From an uncultured Prevotellaceae bacterium (GTDB lineage: Bacteria > Bacteroidota > Bacteroidia > Bacteroidales > Bacteroidaceae): DNA of 53,657 nucleotides. The notes beneath the pieces were generated by a model, which was given only the letters and a program-made list of their open reading frames with translations, had not been told where the DNA came from and did not search any database. The stretch spans positions 1-53,657 of the forward strand of contig OMZS01000025.1 of assembly GCA_900315565.1 (NCBI GenBank). Reading direction: 5' to 3'. Position numbers and translations under genes: made by a program. Every line of letters starts with the position of its first letter. Position 1 is the stretch's first letter. Shown here one piece after another: positions 33,888-42,073 of this stretch.

Positions 33888-33919
33888 CAAAGTTAGTTGA
33901 AAAAACGCAAACCTACAAA
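33888..33919 (-). promoter_or_regulatory. Promoter of iorA
   Basis: Minus-strand TTTG (33916-33919), a 20-bp spacer and TAACTTTG (33888-33895), 47 bases before the ATG. Confidence 0.78.
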
Positions 33920-34020
33920 CAATTTGGGAACATTAACGCAAAGAATCCCGTTTTCAACAATTGCCACTGCTCCTATTCCAGCGAAAATCTAGATAATATT
34001 ATTCATAAGTTTCTTGTTCT

Positions 34021-34147
34021 ACGCTACGCGCCTTTCAAAAACAAATAAAAACAATTGCAAACAAGGAAAAACAGGTTTTAATTTGTAATACCTCGGTTTT
34101 TATAAGTTTTTCTTGGTTTTTCTTTGTTTTTGAAAAGCGCGGAGCGT
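34021..34147. mobile_element. Miniature non-coding relative of the GxxExxY element
   Basis: Left arm 34021-34072 and right arm 34106-34147 are inverted repeats. The left arm matches the right arm of the 31619-32229 element in order and near identity: ACGCTACGCGCCTTTCAAAA here against ACGCTTCGCGCCTTTCAAAA there, then ACAAA-AAAACAAT-TGCA. The 127-bp unit has no ORF. It lies upstream of the iorA promoter. Such short copies usually depend on an enzyme encoded elsewhere, here plausibly GxxExxY. Confidence 0.68.
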
Positions 34148-34228
34148 AAATCTTATTTCTTTGTGAATAATTCCAATTAAAGAATTGCTTTGCTTTAAAA
34201 ATGCCGATGAAAACGGGGAAAAATTATT

Positions 34229-34278
34229 TCACGGCGTTACATGATAATTTTCTAGAGAATTTAGGAATAACGTCGTGA
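34229..34278. repeat. 50-bp dispersed palindrome, copy 2
   Basis: TCACGGCGTTAC, an ATAATTTTCTAGAGAATTT core and ACGTCGTGA; same length and layout as the copies at 21709-21758 and 49965-50014. Its right arm runs straight into a tandem array. Confidence 0.85.
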
Positions 34279-34349
34279 GTTATTTTCGTAATACCGTGAG
34301 ATAATTTCGTAATACCGTGAGATATTTTCGTAATACCGTGAGTTATTTC
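34275..34349. repeat. 21-bp tandem array grown from the palindrome arm
   Basis: Three full units (34275-34295, 34296-34316, 34317-34337) and a partial fourth, consensus GTGAGATATTTTCGTAATACC. Each unit resembles the reverse complement of the palindrome's left arm with its flank (GTAACGCCGTGAAATAATTT), so the array looks like amplified copies of one arm. The minus-strand ORF across it (HGITKxSHGITK repeats) is a by-product. Confidence 0.8.
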
Positions 34350-34417
34350 TGTGAAATCAAGGTTATTTTCAATCGTTTGAAGAATTATGGCCAAAATTTG
34401 TGAACATATTGTGCACA

Positions 34418-34453
34418 AAAAAGCCAAGACTCTTCTAGAGAACCTTGGCTTTT
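34418..34453 (-). terminator. Terminator of the bamD-rpoZ-DUF4293 operon
   Basis: AAAGCCAAG and CTTGGCTTT arms with an inner CTCT/AGAG pairing. On the minus strand the stem ends in TTTTTTG. It lies about 50 bases past the DUF4293 stop. Confidence 0.82.
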
Positions 34454-34503
34454 ATTTGTTGTAAGAATCTATTAGACTGTAATCTTCTCGGTGCACTACG
34501 ATG

Positions 34504-34953
34504 CTAGCGAATGCGGTCAGCCGCCCGTACCAGGGCTTCGTCGGCCAAGATGGCACGACGCGCAAGCACATAAAGAATGAGCGACACAAGCGGCAGGGCT
34601 GCTGCAAGGGTGACGTGGAATGTGCCTCGGTCGGCAACCTGGCTGAAGACGGCATAAACAGCATACCAGCCCAGCATGAGCAACTCCAGGAACAGGCAGA
34701 AACGCGCCTGCAGCTTGCGGTTCTTATAGCCAAAGATGGCTGCCACATTGAAAGGAGTTGACAACAGCAGAATGGCGAACAATGGCCATACAGAAAGGTC
34801 GTGCCCGCCTTTGGCATCGGCTATCCAGAGATTATACATTTGCTCGCTGGCTCCCATGGTCTGCGGAACGAAAGTGGCAACGGGAATGCACAGGCACACA
34901 ATGGTAAGTATGAGTGCTGCGAGTAGAAAAAGGGTTTGTTTGCGCTGAAGCAT
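34504..34953 (-). CDS. DUF4293 membrane protein
   Basis: A 149-residue protein with four predicted membrane helices (LFLLAALILTIVCLCIPVA; WPLFAILLLSTPFNVAAIFG; FCLFLELLMLGWYAVYAVF; VTLAAALPLVSLILYVLA) and a conserved MLQRKQTLFLL start, as in DUF4293 of Bacteroidetes. Function is unknown. It is the last gene of the bamD-rpoZ-DUF4293 group, 9 bases after rpoZ, an order I have seen as typical for the phylum. An overlapping minus-strand ORF in another frame (34452-34817) is rejected. Confidence 0.88.
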   Translation of the reverse strand: MLQRKQTLFLLAALILTIVCLCIPVATFVPQTMGASEQMYNLWIADAKGGHDLSVWPLFAILLLSTPFNVAAIFGYKNRKLQARFCLFLELLMLGWYAVYAVFSQVADRGTFHVTLAAALPLVSLILYVLARRAILADEALVRAADRIR

Positions 34954-34962
34954 GGCCGTGGG

Positions 34963-35295
34963 CTAGTTCATGTCCTTTTCTTTCGACGGGTCGCGGAAAT
35001 ACACGTTTCCATCGATAAATTCCTGAGTGGCAAGCAGTGTTGGCTTGGGCAGTTTCTCGTAGTAACGCGAGATTTCAATCTGCTCGCGGTTTTCGAACAC
35101 TTCTTCCAGACTGTCGTTGTATGAGGCAAACTCTGCCAGTTTTTTGCTGAGGTCCTGCTTAATTTCAACCGAAATCTGGTTGGCACGCTTGGCAATGATG
35201 GCTACGCTCTCGTAGATGTTGCCGGTTTGGTCGCAGAGGTCCATTACGTTGCGGGTCACGGTGTTGACCGGTGCTTTTGACTTTTTGTAATCCAT
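34963..35295 (-). CDS. rpoZ: RNA polymerase omega-type subunit, Bacteroidetes form
   Basis: The 110-residue protein begins with NTVTRNVMDLCDQTGNIYES and continues IIAKRANQISVEIKQDLSKKL, matching the divergent Bacteroidetes omega/RPB6-like family in which the AKRANQIS region stands for the classic ARRARQL helix. It helps assemble and stabilise RNA polymerase. It lies 31 bases after bamD and 9 bases before DUF4293. Confidence 0.88.
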   Translation of the reverse strand: MDYKKSKAPVNTVTRNVMDLCDQTGNIYESVAIIAKRANQISVEIKQDLSKKLAEFASYNDSLEEVFENREQIEISRYYEKLPKPTLLATQEFIDGNVYFRDPSKEKDMN

Positions 35296-35326
35296 AAATA
35301 ATGTTGTCTGTTATAATAATTGTTTT

Positions 35327-36187
35327 CTATTCGTTTTCTGTGGTTTCATTGTCATCGGCGGTTCCGCCCGTGTGTTTTTTACATGTGCGGATGTATTTTT
35401 CAGCGAGCGGGCGCTGGCGCGACTCAGGATACTCGTTGATGAATCCGTAGCACTCGTCTTCTGCATCACGGAAACGGTCAAGCTTTTTTCCTTCAGCGCT
35501 GTTCTGCGCCAGGGCGAACTTGCTCTTCATCACAAGCAGCGAAAATTCTTCGCGGTGCTTGGAGTAAGGATAATCTTTCAGCGCGTTCTGCGCCGTAACG
35601 ATGCAAGCCTCGTAGTTGCTTTCGCCGTTGCTGTTGCAATTACCGAAATAGGGCCCCAGGTTGTAATAAAGCTGGGCAGAGAAAAGCTCTTTCAGCACGA
35701 GCTTGTCTTGCAACGTGAAAAGCCGCTCCTGTGCCTTACGCCTGAGGTCGGATTGGGGAAAAAGGTCCATGAACTCCTGAAAAGCAGCTATCGACTGAAC
35801 CGTAGGCGTCTGGTCGAGTCGTGGCTCCGGGGTGCTTTTAAAGAGGCTCTCACCCGTAAAGAACGATGCCAGTTCAGCATAGATGCCTTTGGGATACGAC
35901 TGATAATACTTGCGAAACGTCATAGCGGCACTCTCGTAGTCGGAAATACAATATTGAGCCATGCCCAGCATGTAAAGGCACTCCTCGCCATTGTCGGTTC
36001 CCTTGGTGACATGAATGAGCGGGTCGAGCAGCGTAATGGCGCGCTGGTATTTTCCGCGCACAAAGCACTCCTTGGCGTATTCGTATTTGTAAGCATTGTC
36101 GTCGGTCTTATAAACCCTGTTGAATTCGTTAGCACAACCCATCAGCAAGGCTGCTAAGACCATCAGAACACATGTTGTTTTCTTCAT
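35327..36187 (-). CDS. bamD: Outer membrane assembly lipoprotein BamD
   Basis: The 286-residue protein has a lipoprotein signal (VLMVLAALLMGC, Cys about residue 18) and TPR-like repeats: AKECFVRGKYQRAITLLDPL, LYMLGMAQYCISDYESAAMT and YEACIVTAQNALKDYPYSKH. This is the BamD/YfiO pattern; BamD works with BamA to insert outer-membrane barrels. ATG 36187 is chosen; 11 extra upstream codons would reach into the promoter at 36208-36238. First gene of the bamD-rpoZ-DUF4293 operon, divergent from uvrB. Confidence 0.92.
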   Translation of the reverse strand: MKKTTCVLMVLAALLMGCANEFNRVYKTDDNAYKYEYAKECFVRGKYQRAITLLDPLIHVTKGTDNGEECLYMLGMAQYCISDYESAAMTFRKYYQSYPKGIYAELASFFTGESLFKSTPEPRLDQTPTVQSIAAFQEFMDLFPQSDLRRKAQERLFTLQDKLVLKELFSAQLYYNLGPYFGNCNSNGESNYEACIVTAQNALKDYPYSKHREEFSLLVMKSKFALAQNSAEGKKLDRFRDAEDECYGFINEYPESRQRPLAEKYIRTCKKHTGGTADDNETTENE

Positions 36188-36207
36188 ACATTGCATTTTT
36201 TGACCTG

Positions 36208-36238
36208 CAAAATTACACATTATTCTATTAATGGCAAA
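36208..36238 (-). promoter_or_regulatory. Promoter of the bamD operon
   Basis: Minus-strand TTTG (36235-36238), a 19-bp spacer and TAATTTTG (36208-36215), 20 bases before the chosen ATG. Confidence 0.78.
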
Positions 36239-36300
36239 GCGAACGTGAGGTTTTTTTGCAAAAAATCGCCCTTCGGCAATCTATATTACGTTCTTTTTAG

Positions 36301-36308
36301 TATTTTTG
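36301..36308 (+). promoter_or_regulatory. -7 element of uvrB
   Basis: TATTTTTG followed by CACCC. It overlaps a TTG in frame with uvrB at 36306, so the true start is ATG 36336. No clear -33 box. Confidence 0.6.
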
Positions 36309-36335
36309 CACCCATATAACACTTACTTTCCACTG

Positions 36336-38393
36336 ATGAACTTCAAACTCACCTCAAAATTCAAACCCACGGGCGACCAGCCCGAGGCTATTCGCGAGCT
36401 GACCGACGGTCTGAACCGTGGCGACCGTGCACAGGTGCTGCTTGGCGTTACCGGCTCGGGCAAAACATTCACCGTGGCCAACGTCATTGCCAATGTCAAC
36501 CGCCCCACCCTTATTCTGAGCCACAATAAGACGCTGGCCGCCCAACTCTACGAGGAAATGAAGGGCTTCTTCCCTGAGAACGCGGTGGAATACTACGTGT
36601 CTTATTACGACTATTATCAGCCCGAAGCCTATCTGCCCGCCACCGACACCTATATAGAAAAAGACCTCTCAATCAACGATGAAATCGACCGTTTGCGACT
36701 CTCGGCGGTGTCGGCCTTGCTGTCGGGAAGGAAAGATGTGGTGGTGGTTTCGTCGGTATCGTGCATTTACGGTATGGGCGGTCCCACGTCGATGGCCAAC
36801 AGCGTCATTGGCATTAAAAGAGGTCAAAGGCTGGACCGCAACATGTTTTTGCGGAGATTGGTGGATGCGCTCTATGTGCGCAACGACATCGACCTACAAC
36901 GAGGCAATTTCCGCGTGAAGGGCGACACGGTGGATGTGTTTATGGCCTATAGCGAGAACATTCTGCGCGTGACATTCTGGGACGATGAGATTGACGGCAT
37001 CGAGGAACTTGACTCCCTCACCCTTCACAGGCTGGCCTCGTTTGAAGAATACCAGATTTATCCCGCCAATCTTTTTGTTACTTCCAAAGAGCAAACCGAC
37101 ATAGCCATCCGACAAATTCAGGATGACCTGACAAAGCAAATTGAATTCTTTACCGAAATTGGAGATACCGTTAAGGCTCAGCGCATTAAGGAGCGCGTTG
37201 AGTACGATATGGAAATGATAAAAGAGCTGGGCCATTGCTCGGGCATCGAAAACTATTCGCGGTATTTCGACGGCCGTGAGGCGGGACAAAAACCTTACTG
37301 CCTGCTCGATTTCTTTCCCGAGGATTTTCTGCTGGTTATCGACGAGAGTCATGTGAGTGTGCCGCAAATCAACGCCATGTACGGCGGCGACCGCGCCCGC
37401 AAAACCAATCTGGTGGAGTTTGGCTTCCGTTTGCCGGCGGCTTTCGACAACCGTCCGCTGCGCTTCGAAGAGTTTCAGCAAATGGTGCATCAGGTCATTT
37501 ATGTGTCGGCTACGCCCGCAGACTTTGAGTTGAACGAGGCCGAGGGCATTGTGGTGGAGCAGCTCATTCGCCCCACCGGACTGCTCGACCCCGAAATAGA
37601 AGTGCGGCCAAGCGAAAACCAAATTGACGACCTGCTTGAGGAAATTCTGGTGAGAAGCGAGCGCAACGAGCGCGTGCTGGTTACCACGCTCACCAAGCGA
37701 ATGGCCGAAGAACTGACCGAATATCTGCTGAACCACGATGTGCGCGCCAACTACATCCACAGCGATGTGGCCACACTCGACCGCGTGAAAATCATGAGCG
37801 ACTTGCGCGCCGGACTGTTCGACGTGCTGGTGGGCGTCAATCTGCTGCGCGAAGGGCTCGACCTGCCCGAGGTGTCGCTCGTGGCTATTCTCGATGCCGA
37901 CAAAGAGGGTTTTCTGCGGTCTCACCGTAGTCTGACGCAGACCGCCGGACGTGCCGCCCGCAACGTGAACGGAAAAGTCATCATGTATGCTGACACGATT
38001 ACACAAAGCATGCAGCTCACCATCGACGAAACCTTGCGACGCCGCACCAAACAGTTGAAATACAATGCCGACCACGGCATCACTCCACAACAGATAGTGA
38101 AAGAAATCAAGCAAACACTATCGGCCAAGACCGAAGACCTTACTCCCGATGCCCGCGAAATCAAGTTCTCCACCTACGGCAGTACGCCCCGCACCAGCGG
38201 AACCATGGCAGCCGATAGCGGGGTGTTTGCAGCCGACCCCATTGTGCGCCACATGACTCGCGAACAGCTGCAAAAGAGCATCGAAGAAACCACACGACTG
38301 ATGAAACAGGCCGCCAAACAGCTCGATTTCATACAGGCAGCCCAGTATCGCGACGAAATAGTGAGGCTACAGAACCTGCTGGAAACAAAATGA
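36336..38393 (+). CDS. uvrB: Excinuclease ABC subunit B
   Basis: The 685-residue UvrB has FKPTGDQPEAI at the N-terminus, Walker A GVTGSGKT (Lys43), the damage-probing beta-hairpin YYDYYQPEAYLP, FLLVIDESHV, helicase motifs GVNLLREGLDLPEVSLVAILDADKEGFLRS (read in parts) with QTAGRAARN, and a C-terminal UVR domain (LMKQAAKQLDFIQAAQYRDEI) that binds UvrC. It verifies DNA lesions in nucleotide excision repair. Length is normal. Confidence 0.97.
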   Translation: MNFKLTSKFKPTGDQPEAIRELTDGLNRGDRAQVLLGVTGSGKTFTVANVIANVNRPTLILSHNKTLAAQLYEEMKGFFPENAVEYYVSYYDYYQPEAYLPATDTYIEKDLSINDEIDRLRLSAVSALLSGRKDVVVVSSVSCIYGMGGPTSMANSVIGIKRGQRLDRNMFLRRLVDALYVRNDIDLQRGNFRVKGDTVDVFMAYSENILRVTFWDDEIDGIEELDSLTLHRLASFEEYQIYPANLFVTSKEQTDIAIRQIQDDLTKQIEFFTEIGDTVKAQRIKERVEYDMEMIKELGHCSGIENYSRYFDGREAGQKPYCLLDFFPEDFLLVIDESHVSVPQINAMYGGDRARKTNLVEFGFRLPAAFDNRPLRFEEFQQMVHQVIYVSATPADFELNEAEGIVVEQLIRPTGLLDPEIEVRPSENQIDDLLEEILVRSERNERVLVTTLTKRMAEELTEYLLNHDVRANYIHSDVATLDRVKIMSDLRAGLFDVLVGVNLLREGLDLPEVSLVAILDADKEGFLRSHRSLTQTAGRAARNVNGKVIMYADTITQSMQLTIDETLRRRTKQLKYNADHGITPQQIVKEIKQTLSAKTEDLTPDAREIKFSTYGSTPRTSGTMAADSGVFAADPIVRHMTREQLQKSIEETTRLMKQAAKQLDFIQAAQYRDEIVRLQNLLETK

Positions 38394-38498
38394 GCGTAGT
38401 TGCGAAGCAAAAATGCGTTAAATTATGCTTAATCTGCCCGATTTTCAACCATAAATTATTAAAAATACAGGCTGAGTGGAGCAAAGAAACGGCATTTG

Positions 38499-38530
38499 TT
38501 TGCAGAACGCGAGAAAAATGTTTAATTTTG
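38499..38530 (+). promoter_or_regulatory. Promoter of the DUF4468-like gene
   Basis: TTTG (38499-38502), a 20-bp spacer and TAATTTTG (38523-38530). The ATG at 38539 follows after 8 bases, leaving a very short leader. Confidence 0.75.
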
Positions 38531-38538
38531 CATCTGTT

Positions 38539-39477
38539 ATGAGAAAAATCATTATCACATTGTTGCTCTGCATGCCGCTCGTAGGTTATGCACAAAACAA
38601 CGTCAACGAGGCCCAGAAGAAAGCCATCGAGGCTAAACGTGTGGCAGAAGAGGCCGCACGAAAGGCAGAGGAAGCACGTATTGCTGCGCTGAAAGCTGAA
38701 GCAGCTGCTAAAGCTGCCGAGGCAGCACAGGCCCAAGCTGAGGCCGAAGCAGCACAAAAGGCAGCTGCAGAAGCTCAGGCAGAGGTCAAGGAGATAGTAA
38801 CCGAACCTGTCATTAAAGAGGAGCCAAAAAAAGAGGAAGTCACGCCTGAAAAAGTGGAAGTCCTGCCAAAGGCAAAGCCTTCAAAAAACAAAGCTGCCAC
38901 GGCCGACAACGACGAGGTGAGCAAATGGGCCGCACAGAGCCAAAAGGCTGCTGCCATGAACGAAGCCTCTGCGGTGAACTATCTGGAAGGTGCCGTGCCC
39001 GAAGAAAACGGCGTGGTAACATGGCGGCTCTCGCTCGATGTAGATGGCAAGAGTGCCGACGAGATTTTCGAGCGCATGGGCCAGATAGCCTACGAGATGA
39101 CACAAAAACAAGGTCAGCTCGACCAAACACGTATTGCGCTGGCTGACAAAGCCAAACACCAGTTGGTTGTATATTTCCATGAGTGGCTTGTATTCTCCCA
39201 ACATGCCCTTTCGCTCGACCGCACAGAAATGAGCTATGTGCTCACGGCCAACTGTTCCGACGGACACATTGACGTCAGCATGAGCAGCATTAACTACCTC
39301 TACGAAAAAGAGCGAAATGGCGGCAGCCGCTTCAAGGCCGAAAAGTGGATTACCGACAAGTATTCGCTCAACAAGGCCAAAACCAAGCTCTACCCCATCT
39401 CGGGAAAGTTCCGCCGGAAGACCATCGACCGAAAGAACGAGATTTTCAACCTTATAAAAGAAAACTTTAACGCTTAA
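38539..39477 (+). CDS. Secreted DUF4468-like protein with Ala/Glu coiled coil
   Basis: The 312-residue protein has a signal peptide (RKIIITLLLCMPLVGYAQ) and an Ala/Glu/Lys-rich coiled-coil region (about 20-95, repeating AEEAARKAEEAR and AEAAAKAAEAAQ). A Pro/Glu/Lys linker follows, then a C-terminal domain (about 155-312; GVVTWRLSLDVDGKSADEIF, HIDVSMSSINYLYE, ISGKFRRKTIDRKNEIF) resembling the DUF4468/TBP-like domain of Bacteroidetes periplasmic proteins. No enzymatic motif is visible. ATG 38539 is chosen from the signal peptide; the longer frame from 38476 includes the promoter. It probably shares a transcript with the next two genes. Confidence 0.82.
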   Translation: MRKIIITLLLCMPLVGYAQNNVNEAQKKAIEAKRVAEEAARKAEEARIAALKAEAAAKAAEAAQAQAEAEAAQKAAAEAQAEVKEIVTEPVIKEEPKKEEVTPEKVEVLPKAKPSKNKAATADNDEVSKWAAQSQKAAAMNEASAVNYLEGAVPEENGVVTWRLSLDVDGKSADEIFERMGQIAYEMTQKQGQLDQTRIALADKAKHQLVVYFHEWLVFSQHALSLDRTEMSYVLTANCSDGHIDVSMSSINYLYEKERNGGSRFKAEKWITDKYSLNKAKTKLYPISGKFRRKTIDRKNEIFNLIKENFNA

Positions 39478-39504
39478 AACCTCAACTAGTTTTTTCACAC
39501 CATC

Positions 39505-39693
39505 ATGCATAGAAACAATCGCCAAGAAGACCGATATCTGAAGACAAGAAACATTCTGAACACCATCTTCGTGGTGGGAGCCGTCATCGGAATGGGCATT
39601 TATTTCTGGGGCAACCGCACCGTAGGCACTATCGTCATACTTGTTTCCATGGCCATCAAGATGGTGGAATGCGTTTTACGATTCATGAAATGA
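39505..39693 (+). CDS. Small two-helix membrane protein
   Basis: A 62-residue protein with a basic N-terminus (MHRNNRQEDRYLKTRN) and two hydrophobic helices (ILNTIFVVGAVIGMGIYFWG; VGTIVILVSMAIKMVECVL). Its stop overlaps the porin start in an ATGA (39690-39693), which supports real translation and coupling to the porin gene. Function unknown. Confidence 0.75.
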   Translation: MHRNNRQEDRYLKTRNILNTIFVVGAVIGMGIYFWGNRTVGTIVILVSMAIKMVECVLRFMK

Positions 39694-42023
39694 ACAGATT
39701 CTGCACTACCCTACTGTTTCTCGTCATCACTCTGACCGTCGGCGCGCAAGAATACAATCAAATCAGCGAAGACGGAACCATTACTATGGCCGACGACAAC
39801 CGGACGACGATGAACCGCGACACCACCAAAACACTCAAGCAGATTCCCATGGGACTGAAAGTGTGGACGGTTGATGCACGTTTTGGCGACCGTACCCCAG
39901 CTTTGCCCGACACGCTGCACAACATGTTTATGAACACCATTTTCACCACAGGCTTGCGTGGCGAGTTCAACACCACCGGCAACTTGGGTGCGCCGCGCAT
40001 GAACCGCATCTTCATAGACCAAATCCAGCCCGACCACTTTGTCTTCACTCAGCCCTACGACTATTTTGTGATAACGCCCGACAAATTTCACTTCACCAAT
40101 ACTCTCTCGCCCGTCACCGTTTTGAACTATAACACTTGCGGCAACCGAAACAATGGCGAGGATCACCTGAAAGTGAATTTCGCGGTTAATGCCGGTAAGC
40201 GCATCGGTGCAGGATTCAAGTTCGACTACATCTATGCACGTGGCTACTATGCCAACCAAAGTGCTGCCCACTTCAACTACTCCATCTATGGCTCTTATCT
40301 CGGCGACCGCTATCAGGCTCACCTGCTTGCCAGCCTCAATCACCAGAAAGTAACCGAAAACGGTGGAATTGCCAACGACGACTACATCACTCACCCCGAG
40401 CTCTTCTCCGAAAACTACAGCACAGAAGAAATTCCCACCTTCCTCTCGCAAAACTGGAACCGCAACGACAATCAAACCATCTTTCTCTCGCACCGCTACA
40501 GCCTGGGCTTCAATCGCGAGATACCCATGACACCTGAAGAAATAGAAGCCAAGCGATTTGCCATGGCTTCGGAGAAAGCACAGGAAGAAAAGAAGGCTCG
40601 CGAGAAACTCAAAAAAGAAGCACGAAAGACAGGCAGGTCGATAGAAGAACTTGAAGCTGAAAGCAAGAAAACCTATGCCGGCCGTCCCGACGACGCCAAA
40701 ATTGCTGGTACAGAGCCTACCGACACACAAAGTGCCGACACCACACGCATCAGAGTGGAGGGCGAGGAAGCCATGGCACAAATGGTGGCCGAGGAGAAAA
40801 AAGAAAAAGAAGACACCGTATGGATGCGTAAGGAATTCGTGCCCGTCACCAGCATCATCCATACCGCCCGCTTCGACAACTATCAGCGCATTTTTCAAGC
40901 CTACGAAACGCCCCGGAATTTCTACCGTTCCACTTTCCTACACAACGAGATCTTGTTAGGCGACTCCATCTACGACCGCACCCGCCACTACCGGCTGCGC
41001 AACACCGTAGCACTCGCCATGCTCGAGGGTTTCAACAAATGGGCCAAAGCCGGACTCAAACTTTTTGCCACCCACGACCTGCGCCACTTTGAAATGCCCG
41101 ACACGGCCAAAACACAGTTTGCCGCATTCAACGAGCATACCGTAAGCATTGGCGGACAGCTGGTCAAGACCGAAGGTACGCTACTCCACTACAACGTCAC
41201 GGCCGAGACATGGGTGGTAGGCGAAGATGCCGGACAACTGCGCATTGATGGGGCGGCCGACCTCAATTTCAAACTCTTGGGCGACACCGTGCAACTAGCC
41301 GCCAAAGCTTATATTCACCACAACCACCCCACCTTCTTCTTCCGCAAATACCACTCCAAGCACCTTTGGTGGGATAACAACGAACTCGACAAAGAACTGC
41401 GCACCCACATCGAAGGGCTTTTCACCTACAAGAAAACCGACACTCGGCTGAGGGTAGCATTCGACGACATCAAGAACTACACTTACTTCGGACAAAGCTA
41501 TCTTGTTGACGAAAGCACCGACAATCACCTCCGCACCGAAACGCGTGTGGGTGCCCGGCAGCATAGCGAAAACCTCACACTCATCACGGCTTCGCTCGAG
41601 CAGAATGTGCGTCTGGGCATTCTCAACTGGCAGAGCGTAGTCACCTGGCAGAAATCTAGCAACACCGACGTGCTTCCCGTGCCCGACCTCAACATTTACT
41701 CCAACCTTTTCCTGCGCTTCAGAATAGCTCATGTGCTCGACGTTGACCTGGGAGGCGACGTGCGATTCTTTACCAAGTACTATGCGCATGACTACAGCCC
41801 TGCTCTCGGACAGTTCACAGTACAGGAAAACGGCGAAAACCGTGTCAAGATAGGCAACTATCCCGTGGTTAACGTATATGCCAATATGAATCTCAAGCAC
41901 ACGCGGTTTTTCCTGATGATGAGCCACATCAATGCCGGCAAAGGCAACCAGTTCTTCGTGCCTCACTATCCCCTCAACGGCAGCATCCTACGTTTTGGCG
42001 TCAGCTGGAATTTCTACAACTAA
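39690..42023 (+). CDS. Putative outer-membrane porin, Porin_10 type
   Basis: The 777-residue protein has a signal peptide (NRFCTTLLFLVITLTVGAQ) and a long beta-barrel-like sequence of alternating aromatic strands (FKFDYIYARGYYANQSAAHF, FNYSIYGSYLGDRYQAHLLA) ending in FGVSWNFYN with an aromatic terminal pair typical of outer-membrane barrels. A charged helical insert (about 290-385; AQEEKKAREKLKKEARK, MVAEEKKEKED) probably forms a large loop or periplasmic part. The fit to the Bacteroidetes Porin_10 family is by overall pattern. ATG 39690 is set by the signal peptide and overlaps the small membrane protein's stop. Confidence 0.85.
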   Translation: MNRFCTTLLFLVITLTVGAQEYNQISEDGTITMADDNRTTMNRDTTKTLKQIPMGLKVWTVDARFGDRTPALPDTLHNMFMNTIFTTGLRGEFNTTGNLGAPRMNRIFIDQIQPDHFVFTQPYDYFVITPDKFHFTNTLSPVTVLNYNTCGNRNNGEDHLKVNFAVNAGKRIGAGFKFDYIYARGYYANQSAAHFNYSIYGSYLGDRYQAHLLASLNHQKVTENGGIANDDYITHPELFSENYSTEEIPTFLSQNWNRNDNQTIFLSHRYSLGFNREIPMTPEEIEAKRFAMASEKAQEEKKAREKLKKEARKTGRSIEELEAESKKTYAGRPDDAKIAGTEPTDTQSADTTRIRVEGEEAMAQMVAEEKKEKEDTVWMRKEFVPVTSIIHTARFDNYQRIFQAYETPRNFYRSTFLHNEILLGDSIYDRTRHYRLRNTVALAMLEGFNKWAKAGLKLFATHDLRHFEMPDTAKTQFAAFNEHTVSIGGQLVKTEGTLLHYNVTAETWVVGEDAGQLRIDGAADLNFKLLGDTVQLAAKAYIHHNHPTFFFRKYHSKHLWWDNNELDKELRTHIEGLFTYKKTDTRLRVAFDDIKNYTYFGQSYLVDESTDNHLRTETRVGARQHSENLTLITASLEQNVRLGILNWQSVVTWQKSSNTDVLPVPDLNIYSNLFLRFRIAHVLDVDLGGDVRFFTKYYAHDYSPALGQFTVQENGENRVKIGNYPVVNVYANMNLKHTRFFLMMSHINAGKGNQFFVPHYPLNGSILRFGVSWNFYN

Positions 42024-42073
42024 ACCACAAGACTAAGAATCTGCAACACGACTTTACTACACCAAATAGAAGA

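Noticed and set aside
34224-34427. 67-codon minus-strand ORF with HGITK repeats
   Set aside because: Translation of the 21-bp tandem array and palindrome; no independent evidence of a gene.
34452-34817. 121-codon minus-strand ORF
   Set aside because: Overlaps DUF4293 in another frame; the DUF4293 frame has the conserved start and four membrane helices.
36306-36335. Upstream TTG start for uvrB
   Set aside because: It lies inside the -7 promoter element; family alignment favours MNFKLTSKF at 36336.
36894-38114. 406-codon minus-strand ORF
   Set aside because: Antisense to uvrB.
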